From NCBI RefSeq assembly GCF_963681195.1, contig NZ_OY808998.1:1-64000 (forward strand): DNA of 64,000 bases, written 5' to 3'. Below the pieces are notes generated by a model. The model was given only the letters and a program-made list of their open reading frames with translations. It ran no database searches and was not told where the DNA came from. The stretch comes from Vibrio sp. 16. GTDB lineage: Bacteria; Pseudomonadota; Gammaproteobacteria; Enterobacterales; Vibrionaceae. The translations under genes were made by a program, and so were the position numbers. Shown here one piece after another: positions 27,561 to 35,886 of this stretch (the first letter of the stretch is position 1; every line of letters begins with the position of its first letter).

Positions 27561-28583
27561 ATGAAATGCACTATGTCTTTGATCTCCTCCGTGACTAAGC
27601 TCCTTTTACCAACCGGTCTGTTGATCAGCGGTTTATTTAGCGTTGGCGCTCAAGCGGAAGATCAGCTAAAAATCTGCGCAATCTACCCTCACCTTAAAGA
27701 TTCTTATTGGTTGTCTGTTAATTACGGGATGGTCGATGAATCACGAATCAACAATGTCGATTTGCGTGTCCTTGAGGCGGGCGGATATTTAAACTTGGAG
27801 AAACAAAAAGAACATTTGCAACTGTGCGTACGCTGGGATGCGGATGCCATTATTCTAGGAACGGTTGCGCCGGACCTATACTATGACTCTTTGCGCCAAT
27901 ACACTGGCTCAATTCCGGTTTTTGCTACCGTAAACCAGTTAGTACTCGACGATTTTAATCGTACTGTGCTAAAAGGTGAGGTCGGTGTTGATTGGTATTG
28001 GATGGGGTTTTACACGGGCGAATACCTCAGTCAAAAGCACCCGAAGGGTTCAGGAGAAACAAACATCGTTTTGCTTCCCGGCCCTAAATCTAGCGGTGGT
28101 ACCAAGCCAGTTATCAGAGGTTTTTACTCAGCGATTAAGGACAGCGATTTGCAGATCGTGGATACGCTATGGGCAGATAACGACAAAGAGTTACAGCGTA
28201 ACCTAGTGCAGCAAGCGATAGAGCACGACGACCTCGACTATATTGTTGGCAGTGCGGTGGCGATCGAGGCTGCCATCAGTGAACTACGTAGCGTAAACAA
28301 GTCGGATCAAGTTGGTTTGGTCTCGACTTATTTAAGTCATGGTGTTTACCGTGGTTTGCTGCGATCACGCGTCGAGTTCGCTCCAACCGATAAAATGGTT
28401 GAGCAAGGACGGCTTTCCGTCCGTCAGGCGATTGCTTATCTCAATGGCGAACCATACAAGCACAACGAAGCGCCAATCATTGAAGCATTAACACCAAACA
28501 AACTTAATCGCCAGGTGATTGCACAGTCGCTGTCACCTTCTGAATATCGCCCTACATTTTATGTCTATAACGAGAACAATTAG
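27561..28583 (+). CDS. torT: Periplasmic binding protein, TorT-like
   Basis: Periplasmic protein of about 340 residues with a type I periplasmic-binding-protein fold. It has a signal peptide ending FSVGAQA before EDQLKICAIYPHLKDSYWLSVNYGM, then a body typical of TorT (LLPGPKSSGGTKPVIRGFYSAI). TorT binds TMAO and presents it to the TorS sensor domain. The start is uncertain: GTG 27540, ATG 27561 and ATG 27573 are all in frame and none has a good ribosome site. I take 27561, which gives a Lys-containing signal peptide. mgsA begins nine bases after the stop, so the two are probably cotranscribed. Confidence 0.84.
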   Translation: MKCTMSLISSVTKLLLPTGLLISGLFSVGAQAEDQLKICAIYPHLKDSYWLSVNYGMVDESRINNVDLRVLEAGGYLNLEKQKEHLQLCVRWDADAIILGTVAPDLYYDSLRQYTGSIPVFATVNQLVLDDFNRTVLKGEVGVDWYWMGFYTGEYLSQKHPKGSGETNIVLLPGPKSSGGTKPVIRGFYSAIKDSDLQIVDTLWADNDKELQRNLVQQAIEHDDLDYIVGSAVAIEAAISELRSVNKSDQVGLVSTYLSHGVYRGLLRSRVEFAPTDKMVEQGRLSVRQAIAYLNGEPYKHNEAPIIEALTPNKLNRQVIAQSLSPSEYRPTFYVYNENN

Positions 28584-28592
28584 GAAGTCTGA

Positions 28593-29048
28593 ATGGAAAA
28601 GACAATTCGTACCATCCCTGCACACAAACATGTCGCTCTGGTTGCCCATGACAACTGCAAGCCGGAACTATTGCGCTGGGTTAACGAAAACAAAGAAAAG
28701 TTACAACGCCACTTTTTGTACGCGACCGGCACGACTGGCTCTATGTTAAGCAAAGAAACGGGCTTAGCTATTAAATCGATGATTAGCGGCCCAATGGGCG
28801 GTGACCAACAACTCGGTGCGCTAATCTCCGAAGGGAAAATCGACGTGCTGATTTTCTTCTGGGATCCACTAAACGCTGTTCCTCACGATCCAGATGTAAA
28901 AGCCCTACTTCGTATCGCCAGCGTGTGGAACATCCCCGTTGCGACAAACAGAGCTTCGGCGAAGTTCTTGTTTTCCTCTGAGCTGATGGAAAAAGAAGTC
29001 GATATCGAAGTGCCAGATTACGAAGCCTACCTAGCAAAACGCACTTAA
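28593..29048 (+). CDS. mgsA: Methylglyoxal synthase MgsA
   Basis: Converts dihydroxyacetone phosphate to methylglyoxal and phosphate, a bypass that relieves sugar-phosphate stress. At 151 residues it is the usual length. It contains the substrate-binding [14 protein letters not shown], the phosphate loop [20 protein letters not shown], and [20 protein letters not shown] with the catalytic Asp and His. The ATG at 28593 lies nine bases after the TorT stop. Placement in a tor-type operon is unexpected. It ends with a strong terminator. Confidence 0.95.
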   Translation: MEKTIRTIPAHKHVALVAHDNCKPELLRWVNENKEKLQRHFLYATGTTGSMLSKETGLAIKSMISGPMGGDQQLGALISEGKIDVLIFFWDPLNAVPHDPDVKALLRIASVWNIPVATNRASAKFLFSSELMEKEVDIEVPDYEAYLAKRT

Positions 29049-29056
29049 TACCAAAC

Positions 29057-29079
29057 GCCTGCTCACAGCAGGCATTTTT
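29057..29079. terminator. Terminator after mgsA
   Basis: GCCTGCT / AGCAGGC stem, CAC loop, then ATTTTT. Nine bases after the mgsA stop. It also lies just after the end of the opposing transporter gene, although only the plus-strand side has a good T run. Confidence 0.82.
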
Positions 29080-29085
29080 CATTCG

Positions 29086-29991
29086 CTATTTGGAGTCGCA
29101 CTCTCTTAGAACTGGCTGCTCGCTCGGTTTATGACCACGCTGAGTAACCAAATAGACCGCAAACGCTGCTAGTATAAATCCAAGTATTCCCATCGCATCC
29201 AACGACTCACCAAACATCAACCAAGCTTGAATTGCGGTCACTGGTGGCACTAGGTAGAAAACCGATGCAACACTCGACGCCGCGCCATGTTTTACCATAT
29301 ATAAGAGCAGCAACACGGCGGCACAAGACAAGACTATAACTAGCCACCCGAGTGTCAGTACAAATTCAACGTCCCATTGAACCGTCATGGTTTCGAACAT
29401 CAGGGCATAAGGCAAAAATAGAAGCAACGCGGCAAAGTACTGAACCAGCGCACTCCCCACCATATCAAGGTCATGACAGTACCGTTTCTGATATAACGTA
29501 CCCAATGTGATGCCAATTAAAGCAAATACACATACCCCAACCGCTAGAACTTTATCTGTGTCAGATTGCCACTCCATTTTGCCGAGTAAGACCAGTGTAA
29601 TTCCAAGAAACCCGAGCGCCAATCCAAACCACTGAGCTTTTGAAAAGTGTTGATTGGCAAAGCTAACTAACAATACAGCCGTCACGATAGGTTGTGTACC
29701 AACGAGCAAAGAACACAAACCTGAAGGCATTCCGAGCCCTATAGCCACATAACTCCCTCCTAGGTAGAAACCGTGGATCAGCACGCCAACAACGAAAGCA
29801 TGCCAAAAACCAGCCCCTGTTGGCACGCGGCGGCGGAGAAAAATAACAATCAAGGTAAATAGCGCCACATTGGCGAGCATCCTTATCGTAAGCAACGTCG
29901 CCGGTTCTGCATATTGCAGCCCTAACCGAGCGCCGACAAATCCTGAAGCCCACAACACAACGAATACAAAGGGAACCATCCTGATAAACAT
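29086..29991 (-). CDS. EamA/DMT-family membrane transporter
   Basis: Inner-membrane protein of 301 residues with ten predicted helices in two EamA repeats (MVPFVFVVLWASGFVGARLGLQYAEPATLLTIRML and ALVQYFAALLLFLPYALMFE... onward). These are usually metabolite or amino-acid exporters. The substrate is unknown. It is divergent from a MocR-type GntR/aminotransferase regulator, an arrangement often seen for transporters controlled by that regulator class. Confidence 0.87.
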   Translation of the reverse strand: MFIRMVPFVFVVLWASGFVGARLGLQYAEPATLLTIRMLANVALFTLIVIFLRRRVPTGAGFWHAFVVGVLIHGFYLGGSYVAIGLGMPSGLCSLLVGTQPIVTAVLLVSFANQHFSKAQWFGLALGFLGITLVLLGKMEWQSDTDKVLAVGVCVFALIGITLGTLYQKRYCHDLDMVGSALVQYFAALLLFLPYALMFETMTVQWDVEFVLTLGWLVIVLSCAAVLLLLYMVKHGAASSVASVFYLVPPVTAIQAWLMFGESLDAMGILGFILAAFAVYLVTQRGHKPSEQPVLRECDSK

Positions 29992-30081
29992 AAACTCACA
30001 CCAACATTGTTTTTTTATTGACTGAAGTTGCTAATGTAATGGGTACACATTCTTTTAATAGTGACAGTTTGGTTGAGTTTT

Positions 30082-31518
30082 ATGGGTACAGATTTATACG
30101 GAGCGAAGCAAAGCAAATATCAGAGTGTTATTGACTATCTGCGAAATGCCATCGAATCAGGCGTATTCCAAAGTGGAGACAAGCTCCCTTCGATCAGGCA
30201 GCTTAGTGAACGACTGTCTGTGAGCAAAAACACTGTGATACGTGCCTATCAAGAGCTTGAAGCGATTGGCGTCCTTGAGGCTGTCTCTAAGTCGGGCTAC
30301 CGAGTGCTCGCATCAATAGAAGAGAAGATAGAAACAGTCGCGCCGTCTGAGGTCGATTTGTTGGGTGTATGCAAAGAAATTCTATCGTATCCTGATTACA
30401 AGGAGCTATTGCCAACAGGCTCCGCTCACCCCTGTATTGATGCGCCCGCTATTCGGTCTCTATATGCTGAAATTGGCAGACAGAGTCGTCAACAAGCAAA
30501 CATTCTCAGCCATTATCAGCTTCCTCCCGGTGAACCATTGCTCGTAAAACAACTTGCCAAGTTAACTCAGGAACTAGGTACACCCGCGCCAATCAGCGAG
30601 TTGCTAGTCACCCATGGTGCACAACAAGCGATCAGTTTAGCGTTACGAGCAACGACTCAACCCGGAGATATCATCGCCGTTGAATCCCCTTGCTACTTCG
30701 GCACTTTATTGCTCCTTGAGTCTCTGGGCTTGCAAGCGGTTGAGATTCCGAGTTGCCCACGTGATGGCATTAAAATTAACGCATTGAAAGAGGCCATTGC
30801 CCGTTGGGACATTCGAGCCATTATTGTGACACCCAATTTTGCTAATCCCACCGGCTCCTTAATGCCTCTCAATGCGCGACGTGACATACTTACGACCCCT
30901 TCTACGATTCCAATCATTGAAGATGACGTGTTTGGCTGTTTGAGCTACCAACCTCAGTTGCCCAGCATTCGCTCACTAGACACAGAGCAACGTGTCATCT
31001 ACGTGAATTCGTTGTCCAAAAACCTAGATTCACGACTGAGAATTGGTTGGATGCTCGCTGGTCAATATCGACAAACGATCGAAAAACTCTTGCTTTGCGA
31101 CAACATGGGGAGCTTAAATTTGATGCAGTCTGCCGTCGGAACGTTTCTAAGTTCGGGAAAGTACAAAGCGCACCTCACAAGGATGACTCGCCTTTATCAG
31201 AGTAATGTTAAGCAGTTTTTGAATGAGTTCCATCAAAGCGCGAGTCAATATCCAAAACTGAAAGGCCGTTATCGAGTCGTTCCTGTTTCTGGTTCATTTC
31301 TCTTATGGATTCAGCTACCTGAGCAAACTGATTGCTTTGCTTTATATCGAGATTGCAAAGCCAATAAAGTGAGTATTTTGCCTGGCTCAGTATTTGGTAC
31401 TTCGGGGCAATACCAGCACTACTTTCGTATTAGTGTTGCCAACCTTAGTTTATACCGGAACTGGAAAGAGGGTGTTGAATTGTTGGTCAAGTTAGTAGCA
31501 CAGCATGTTGAAGCTTAA
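30082..31518 (+). CDS. MocR-type GntR/aminotransferase-like regulator
   Basis: Transcription factor of about 478 residues. The N-terminal GntR winged helix (YQSVIDYLRNAIESGVFQSGDKLPSIRQLSERLSVSKNTVIRAYQELEAIGVLEAVSKSGYRV) is followed by an aminotransferase-like PLP-binding domain (VTHGAQQAISLALRATTQPGD, VTPNFANPTGSLMP, and the PLP Lys in VNSLSKNLDSRLRIGWMLAG). The class includes PdxR and GabR. The effector is probably an amine or vitamin B6 compound. ATG 30082 is preferred to the in-frame GTG 30061, which lacks a ribosome site. It probably controls the divergent EamA transporter. Confidence 0.87.
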   Translation: MGTDLYGAKQSKYQSVIDYLRNAIESGVFQSGDKLPSIRQLSERLSVSKNTVIRAYQELEAIGVLEAVSKSGYRVLASIEEKIETVAPSEVDLLGVCKEILSYPDYKELLPTGSAHPCIDAPAIRSLYAEIGRQSRQQANILSHYQLPPGEPLLVKQLAKLTQELGTPAPISELLVTHGAQQAISLALRATTQPGDIIAVESPCYFGTLLLLESLGLQAVEIPSCPRDGIKINALKEAIARWDIRAIIVTPNFANPTGSLMPLNARRDILTTPSTIPIIEDDVFGCLSYQPQLPSIRSLDTEQRVIYVNSLSKNLDSRLRIGWMLAGQYRQTIEKLLLCDNMGSLNLMQSAVGTFLSSGKYKAHLTRMTRLYQSNVKQFLNEFHQSASQYPKLKGRYRVVPVSGSFLLWIQLPEQTDCFALYRDCKANKVSILPGSVFGTSGQYQHYFRISVANLSLYRNWKEGVELLVKLVAQHVEA

Positions 31519-31736
31519 TAATGAAATTGCTATTGATTCGATTTATAGGATTTTACCGTTTTATAGTGAATTGCTTCCCATTATTTGGACAAACCACTAC
31601 CCGTCAGAAATACCAAACGGTACGTTAGACTAAAATAGAATAGCTAGTAAGTTTTAAGACTAGTAGTTTAGATAACCATAATAGAAAGAATAACTAGCAA
31701 CCTTAGTTCGCTCTTTTGCTGCAGGAGTAACTCACA

Positions 31737-31943
31737 ATGACCAAACCTAATAATGAAGAGACGCTTTGCTGCCCACTTTGCGGCAGTGATGAATATTTAC
31801 TATCTAATACGAACAAATTTCTCTGTGCTGAATGTGGCTCTTTTTTCGAAGACGTCGATAAAATAGTCGTTCATCAACCTCATGTGCAGCTGTTGATCCA
31901 TCAACGGTTAAATCGAGTCGCCACCCATCACGCTTATCACTAA
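31737..31943 (+). CDS. Small zinc-ribbon-like protein of 68 residues, function unknown
   Basis: Short cytoplasmic protein with two paired cysteine knuckles (CCPLCGSDEYLL and FLCAECGSFFED), the layout of a rubredoxin-like zinc ribbon. The His-rich C-terminus (VVHQPHVQLLIHQRL...THHAYH) could also bind metal. The ATG has AGGAG at 31723-31727, and a clear terminator follows, so it looks like a real gene. I do not recognise a specific family. It is a monocistronic unit preceded by about 218 bases with no other feature that I can name. Confidence 0.75.
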   Translation: MTKPNNEETLCCPLCGSDEYLLSNTNKFLCAECGSFFEDVDKIVVHQPHVQLLIHQRLNRVATHHAYH

Positions 31944-31952
31944 TTTTTGTTT

Positions 31953-31980
31953 AAAGGCCACAATTTACGTGGCCTTTAAT
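31953..31980. terminator. Bidirectional terminator
   Basis: AAAGGCCAC / GTGGCCTTT nine-pair stem with a 7-base loop, T-rich on the right and A-rich on the left. Between convergent genes. Confidence 0.78.
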
Positions 31981-31981
31981 T

Positions 31982-32629
31982 TTAAACACACTGTTCTAAC
32001 TCTTTTAAATGGCGAATTTTTTCAATGTTCAGTTCATGAGCGCGTTCATTGATACCGATTAAATGGACCGTTTTAACGCCCGCTCTAACCCCTGCTTCTA
32101 GGCCCTTTGGCGTATCATCAACATACATACACTCTTCAAGTCGAAAACCCATGTTCATCGCGCTGTACATCACCAAATCGGGCTCGGGTTTCCAACTGTT
32201 AGTATCAAACGCTGAGAATATTTTGCCCTTAAATTGAGGCAACAACCCCGTCAGCTCAAGTGCTCGTTCGATTTTGACTCTTGGTCCATTCGAGGCAACA
32301 CAATACTCTATCCCTCTGGTATCGAAGTAGTCGAGCACGTCAAACACACCTTCCATTGGTTGTAACCGCGCATCAAATAGTCCATCTAAGTAATCTCTAT
32401 AGACGGGCTCGAGCTTATCAATAGACACTTTTACACCCAGACGTTGCTTCGTCATTGATAAAATGTCGGCCAGCTTTCCCCCTTCAAAGTGACTGATGGC
32501 ATCCTCCATCGATAGCTTTGCGCCAAAATGGTTGAACGCTTGGCACAACGCTTCACAGCACAAACGCTCACTATCGACAAGCGTGCCGTCACAATCAAAA
32601 ATTACACATTTAATTTGAGGTTTTGTCAT
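31982..32629 (-). CDS. HAD-family phosphatase (YieH-like)
   Basis: Haloacid-dehalogenase hydrolase of 215 residues. Motif I FDCDGTLVDSE with the nucleophile Asp, motif II Ser/Asn in VASNG, motif III Lys in SWKPEPD, and motif IV VDDTPKGLEAG are all present. The cap domain is the helical C1 type. It resembles E. coli YieH, which acts on 6-phosphogluconate and similar sugar phosphates. The true substrate cannot be read from the sequence. Confidence 0.85.
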   Translation of the reverse strand: MTKPQIKCVIFDCDGTLVDSERLCCEALCQAFNHFGAKLSMEDAISHFEGGKLADILSMTKQRLGVKVSIDKLEPVYRDYLDGLFDARLQPMEGVFDVLDYFDTRGIEYCVASNGPRVKIERALELTGLLPQFKGKIFSAFDTNSWKPEPDLVMYSAMNMGFRLEECMYVDDTPKGLEAGVRAGVKTVHLIGINERAHELNIEKIRHLKELEQCV

Positions 32630-32718
32630 TATTATTACCTTCTTAATTCGCCATGAGAAATAATAAGCGAGAAGAGGTAAGTTCGCATGATTGGCTTAAC
32701 AGAATCTGAATAAGCGCT

Positions 32719-32742
32719 CCATTGAATATAAAAATTCAATGG
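32719..32742. other. Stem-loop downstream of the HD-GYP gene
   Basis: CCATTGAAT / ATTCAATGG, a nine-pair perfect stem with loop ATAAAA, 32 bases beyond the HD-GYP stop. There is no T run, so it is not a clear terminator. It could be a protein site or an mRNA end-stabilising hairpin. Confidence 0.4.
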
Positions 32743-32773
32743 TGAGTCACTGTTTGGGGTTAGTTGAACAAAG

Positions 32774-34549
32774 TTACACCGCGATAGATAGTTGCTCTTT
32801 TACGGTGTCTGGATAGCAATGTCGTATCGCAGTAAATTCTGAATAGTGATCTATTAGAAGAGACGTTAACTCTGGGTCAAACTCTTTACCCGCCTGATGA
32901 ATAAAGTGTGCTTTGACTTCTTCGTTTGTCCAAGCGCGTTTGTAACAGCGCACACTCAGGAGGGCATCGAAGACATCGGCAATGGCTGTAATTCGTGCAA
33001 AAATATGAATTTGTTGGTCAGATAGGCCATTGGGATAACCAGTACCATCCCACTTTTCATGATGCTGATACGCGATGATTGCCGCCATCTTAAACATCTC
33101 CCCTTTGGAGCTGCTCAATAAGTTGTAACCGGCATGAGTATGCGTTTTCATTACTTCCCATTCGTCAGCAGTCAACTTACCCGGTTTATCGAGAATCGCC
33201 TCCGGGATAGAGATCTTGCCGACGTCATGCATCGGACTGACAATTTCAAGCATTTCAATTTCGCGATGAGTCAACCCAGCAAGTTTCCCCAAGTGTGCGG
33301 ATAGCTTTGCAACTCGCTTTACGTGGTTTCCTGTCTCTCCAGAGCGCGTTTCTATTGCCTCTCCGAGAACATGTATCATTTCTTTCTGCACTTGCATGGT
33401 TTTCTTTTGCAACTCAACGATCTTACGACTCTTTAAATTGAGCTCTCTCTTTTGACTGATCGTTCGAGATTGGTTAATGATGACCGCGAGTAAACAGAAG
33501 AACGAGACTAATGAATACCCTATCGTTTCGATGTTATCTCTAACATAGCTTTTTGGCGGGTTTAGTAGTACCACGTCATCTGGTAGGAGTTCTTGATCAA
33601 GGTTATGTTTTATGAATGCTTGATATTCGACCACCGCCCGAGATCCGGAATGTGCGATATCAAGCCCCGACATATCAAACGATAAAGAGCGAGCCAACTC
33701 TACAGCCATTTGCTCACCGATATCCTCTGGTCGGTTGACCACGCCCCCAACCACACCGTGATTGATGTAGAACTCCCAGAAGACAAAAATTGGTGCAGCA
33801 CTTTTTTCCGCGAGGGTATGCGCAATTTGTTCGTAACTGTAGTAGTGACCTTTGTCGACCTCTGTATTGTAGTGTGAAAGTATCACCGCATCTGTTTTAC
33901 CCAATGTCGTCAGCCATTGCGCCGTGTTTTCAAGGCTTTTCCCCTCCACAATCGTCAACGGAATATCAGCTAGAAGACTGGTCTCGAGCTCCTGCTCAAA
34001 TGCTGTTTTGATCAAGCTCGCCGTGTGACTCGAGTCAGTCAACAAATAAAGGTTTTCCCAGCTTTGATTTAACGAGTCGAGGAAATTTAACGTTCCTTGA
34101 ATGTCATCGCGTTCATAGAGAATCATAGCTTTATCGGTTACATGATCGAGAGATGCAGAGAAATCGTTGACGCCACCGGCAATGATAGGAAGGCCAGCAA
34201 ATGGATTGGGGGACCAGCGACTAACGAGTCTCTGAGCATTGTCGTCGGTAAGGAGAACCGCATCAAAATGGTAGTTATCGTACTTAATCGCAAAATACTG
34301 CTTAAATGCATCGAGATAAGTTTCAGAAGTAATGCGCTTTGTGTCTAAGTACTCTATTGAGAGTTTAACGGGTTCTGGATACTGATTGGTAATCCGCTCA
34401 ATACCTTGTTGGAACTGAGTTGTCCATTGGTATGAGGGCTCATAAGAGTGGATGATGAGTACATGTTTAGGTTGCCAATGCTCAACGTGAGCAAAAGCGG
34501 AAGGAGTGCAGACCGCAATGAGTAAATAGACAAACCGACGCAACAGCAA
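32774..34549 (-). CDS. HD-GYP c-di-GMP phosphodiesterase with periplasmic sensor
   Basis: Protein of 591 residues. After a signal sequence (RFVYLLIAVCTPSAFA) there is a periplasmic ABC-type sugar-binding-like sensor (about 30-300, HVLIIHSYEPSYQWTTQFQQGIERI). A membrane helix follows (about 340-360) and a coiled coil. The HD-GYP domain has the metal-binding pair in SPMHDVGKISIPE near 438, and HHEKWDGTGYPNGL near 503. The GYP motif is intact, so c-di-GMP hydrolysis is expected. The sensor type is the one found beside two-component and c-di-GMP proteins that bind unknown small molecules. It counteracts the three GGDEF proteins in the window. Confidence 0.9.
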   Translation of the reverse strand: MLLRRFVYLLIAVCTPSAFAHVEHWQPKHVLIIHSYEPSYQWTTQFQQGIERITNQYPEPVKLSIEYLDTKRITSETYLDAFKQYFAIKYDNYHFDAVLLTDDNAQRLVSRWSPNPFAGLPIIAGGVNDFSASLDHVTDKAMILYERDDIQGTLNFLDSLNQSWENLYLLTDSSHTASLIKTAFEQELETSLLADIPLTIVEGKSLENTAQWLTTLGKTDAVILSHYNTEVDKGHYYSYEQIAHTLAEKSAAPIFVFWEFYINHGVVGGVVNRPEDIGEQMAVELARSLSFDMSGLDIAHSGSRAVVEYQAFIKHNLDQELLPDDVVLLNPPKSYVRDNIETIGYSLVSFFCLLAVIINQSRTISQKRELNLKSRKIVELQKKTMQVQKEMIHVLGEAIETRSGETGNHVKRVAKLSAHLGKLAGLTHREIEMLEIVSPMHDVGKISIPEAILDKPGKLTADEWEVMKTHTHAGYNLLSSSKGEMFKMAAIIAYQHHEKWDGTGYPNGLSDQQIHIFARITAIADVFDALLSVRCYKRAWTNEEVKAHFIHQAGKEFDPELTSLLIDHYSEFTAIRHCYPDTVKEQLSIAV

Positions 34550-34620
34550 GATGAAAGATTCTTATAACGATGGAGATGCCACAGACTAACATATTGAATG
34601 CACGTCGCATTTAGTAATCA

Positions 34621-35133
34621 TTAGATTTCTAGATAGACGTCACTATATTCACTTGAGTTAACATTCAACTTGTTGACCAACAATAAAGAAAACGCGTGCT
34701 TATTAGCCAAAGTTTGATTTTGTGTTAACACGACGTCTGACACCAGTAACTGATTATCCACTTGGGTTAGGATTGCCGCTCCAACTGGCTCCCCTTCTTT
34801 AAAAGCGAGGTACAAAGTACAGGGATCAGAGTAGATGATTTGAGTAAGAAACTCGACAATCAGTTCTTGTTCGCTTTGCTGCTCCCAACGTTTAGATTGC
34901 AATAACGCAAACATGACTGTTAGGCGATGAAAATCGACAAGAAATAGGTCATCGCTAGTCAAACCAATATCAGCACTCACTGCGGTATCTAATGGGACGA
35001 CTGACGATTGAGCGGCTGTAGACAAGTATAACGAACGACCTGCTAAACTCTCTTTGGTTGGATATTGGACATCTATCTGTTCTGACAACCAATTATTTTT
35101 CGTTTTAGCGATTTCTATGCCGGATACTTTCAT
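34621..35133 (-). CDS. Uncharacterised protein, weak GNAT-like features
   Basis: Soluble protein of 170 residues with no signal peptide. I do not recognise the family. The C-terminal half (CTLYLAFKEGEPVGAAILTQVDNQLLVSDVVL) reads like the central strands of a GNAT acyltransferase, but the acetyl-CoA loop (Q/RxxGxG/A) is not evident, so an acetyltransferase call would be unsafe. It is divergent from creA, about 170 bases from the creA start, and follows no operon partner. Confidence 0.6.
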   Translation of the reverse strand: MKVSGIEIAKTKNNWLSEQIDVQYPTKESLAGRSLYLSTAAQSSVVPLDTAVSADIGLTSDDLFLVDFHRLTVMFALLQSKRWEQQSEQELIVEFLTQIIYSDPCTLYLAFKEGEPVGAAILTQVDNQLLVSDVVLTQNQTLANKHAFSLLLVNKLNVNSSEYSDVYLEI

Positions 35134-35304
35134 TTGAATAACTTGTGTCGATATTTTGCGTCAGCTTATCGGTAAGCACACGTGTAAACAAGTGTTTTCT
35201 TGGCTATTCGGTATCACATCGAAAGCTGATATGCTAAGAGCATAGACGGCACATGATAGAGTCGTCACTCAGAAATCAACCCTTTGTTTAGGATGAACTT
35301 CGTT

Positions 35305-35775
35305 ATGATAAAAAAGATTACAGTGGCTTCAATTCTTGCTCTTTCCCTTTCAGCTTGTGATAGCGGTGAAGTTGGTGATGTTAGTCTTGGCCTTTTTACA
35401 ATGAAAGATATCAAACTCAATCACATGCAAGATCCCATTGTAACGGGTGTGACCTGTCACGTTGCGTCGATTGAAGCGGATTTCAGCCTAGCTGACCCAA
35501 GTGACAGCTCTATCTCCTGCCGTCAAACTGGTGAAATTACGCCAGAGATGATCGCTCAGATCGACAAATCGGATTCAGGGGAAGTTGTCTTCAAAAAATC
35601 AAAAAGTATCTTCTTCAAAAGCATGAAGATTCGCCGAATTTTAGACGTCGAAAACCAGACAATTATGTACCTGTCTTATTCTACAAAAGAAACCTCTGGT
35701 AGCTTCAAACATAGCTTGTCTACGGTTCCACTTTGGGGAACAAAAGCGTTCGGTACATTCACTGCTGATAAATAG
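35305..35775 (+). CDS. creA: CreA family protein
   Basis: Predicted lipoprotein or exported protein of about 156 residues, matching the conserved CreA family of unknown function. The body has VGDVSLGLFTMKDIKLNHMQDPIVTGVTCHVASIEADFSLADPSDSSISCRQTG and MKIRRILDVENQTIMYLSYSTK. The ATG at 35305 starts a typical signal (MIKKITVASILALSLSAC) with a lipobox. Earlier in-frame TTG 35284 and ATG 35293 extend the N-terminus without a ribosome site. AGGA lies 11 bases before 35305. A hairpin follows the stop. Confidence 0.9.
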   Translation: MIKKITVASILALSLSACDSGEVGDVSLGLFTMKDIKLNHMQDPIVTGVTCHVASIEADFSLADPSDSSISCRQTGEITPEMIAQIDKSDSGEVVFKKSKSIFFKSMKIRRILDVENQTIMYLSYSTKETSGSFKHSLSTVPLWGTKAFGTFTADK

Positions 35776-35783
35776 AACAGTCA

Positions 35784-35809
35784 AGTGCCAAACTCTGAAG
35801 TTTGGCACT
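35784..35809 (+). terminator. Hairpin after creA, probable terminator
   Basis: AGTGCCAAACT / AGTTTGGCACT eleven-pair stem with loop CTGA. The T tract after it (CTTCT) is weak. Confidence 0.6.
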
Positions 35810-35886
35810 CTTCTATGTAATAAAAGTGAAAGCAATCCTTAACCTTTGTGATATGATGCAGCAAAATTTCCAACTCATACCTCAAA

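Noticed and set aside
34621..35133. Calling this gene an acetyltransferase
   Set aside because: The acetyl-CoA binding loop is not visible, so the GNAT resemblance is too weak.
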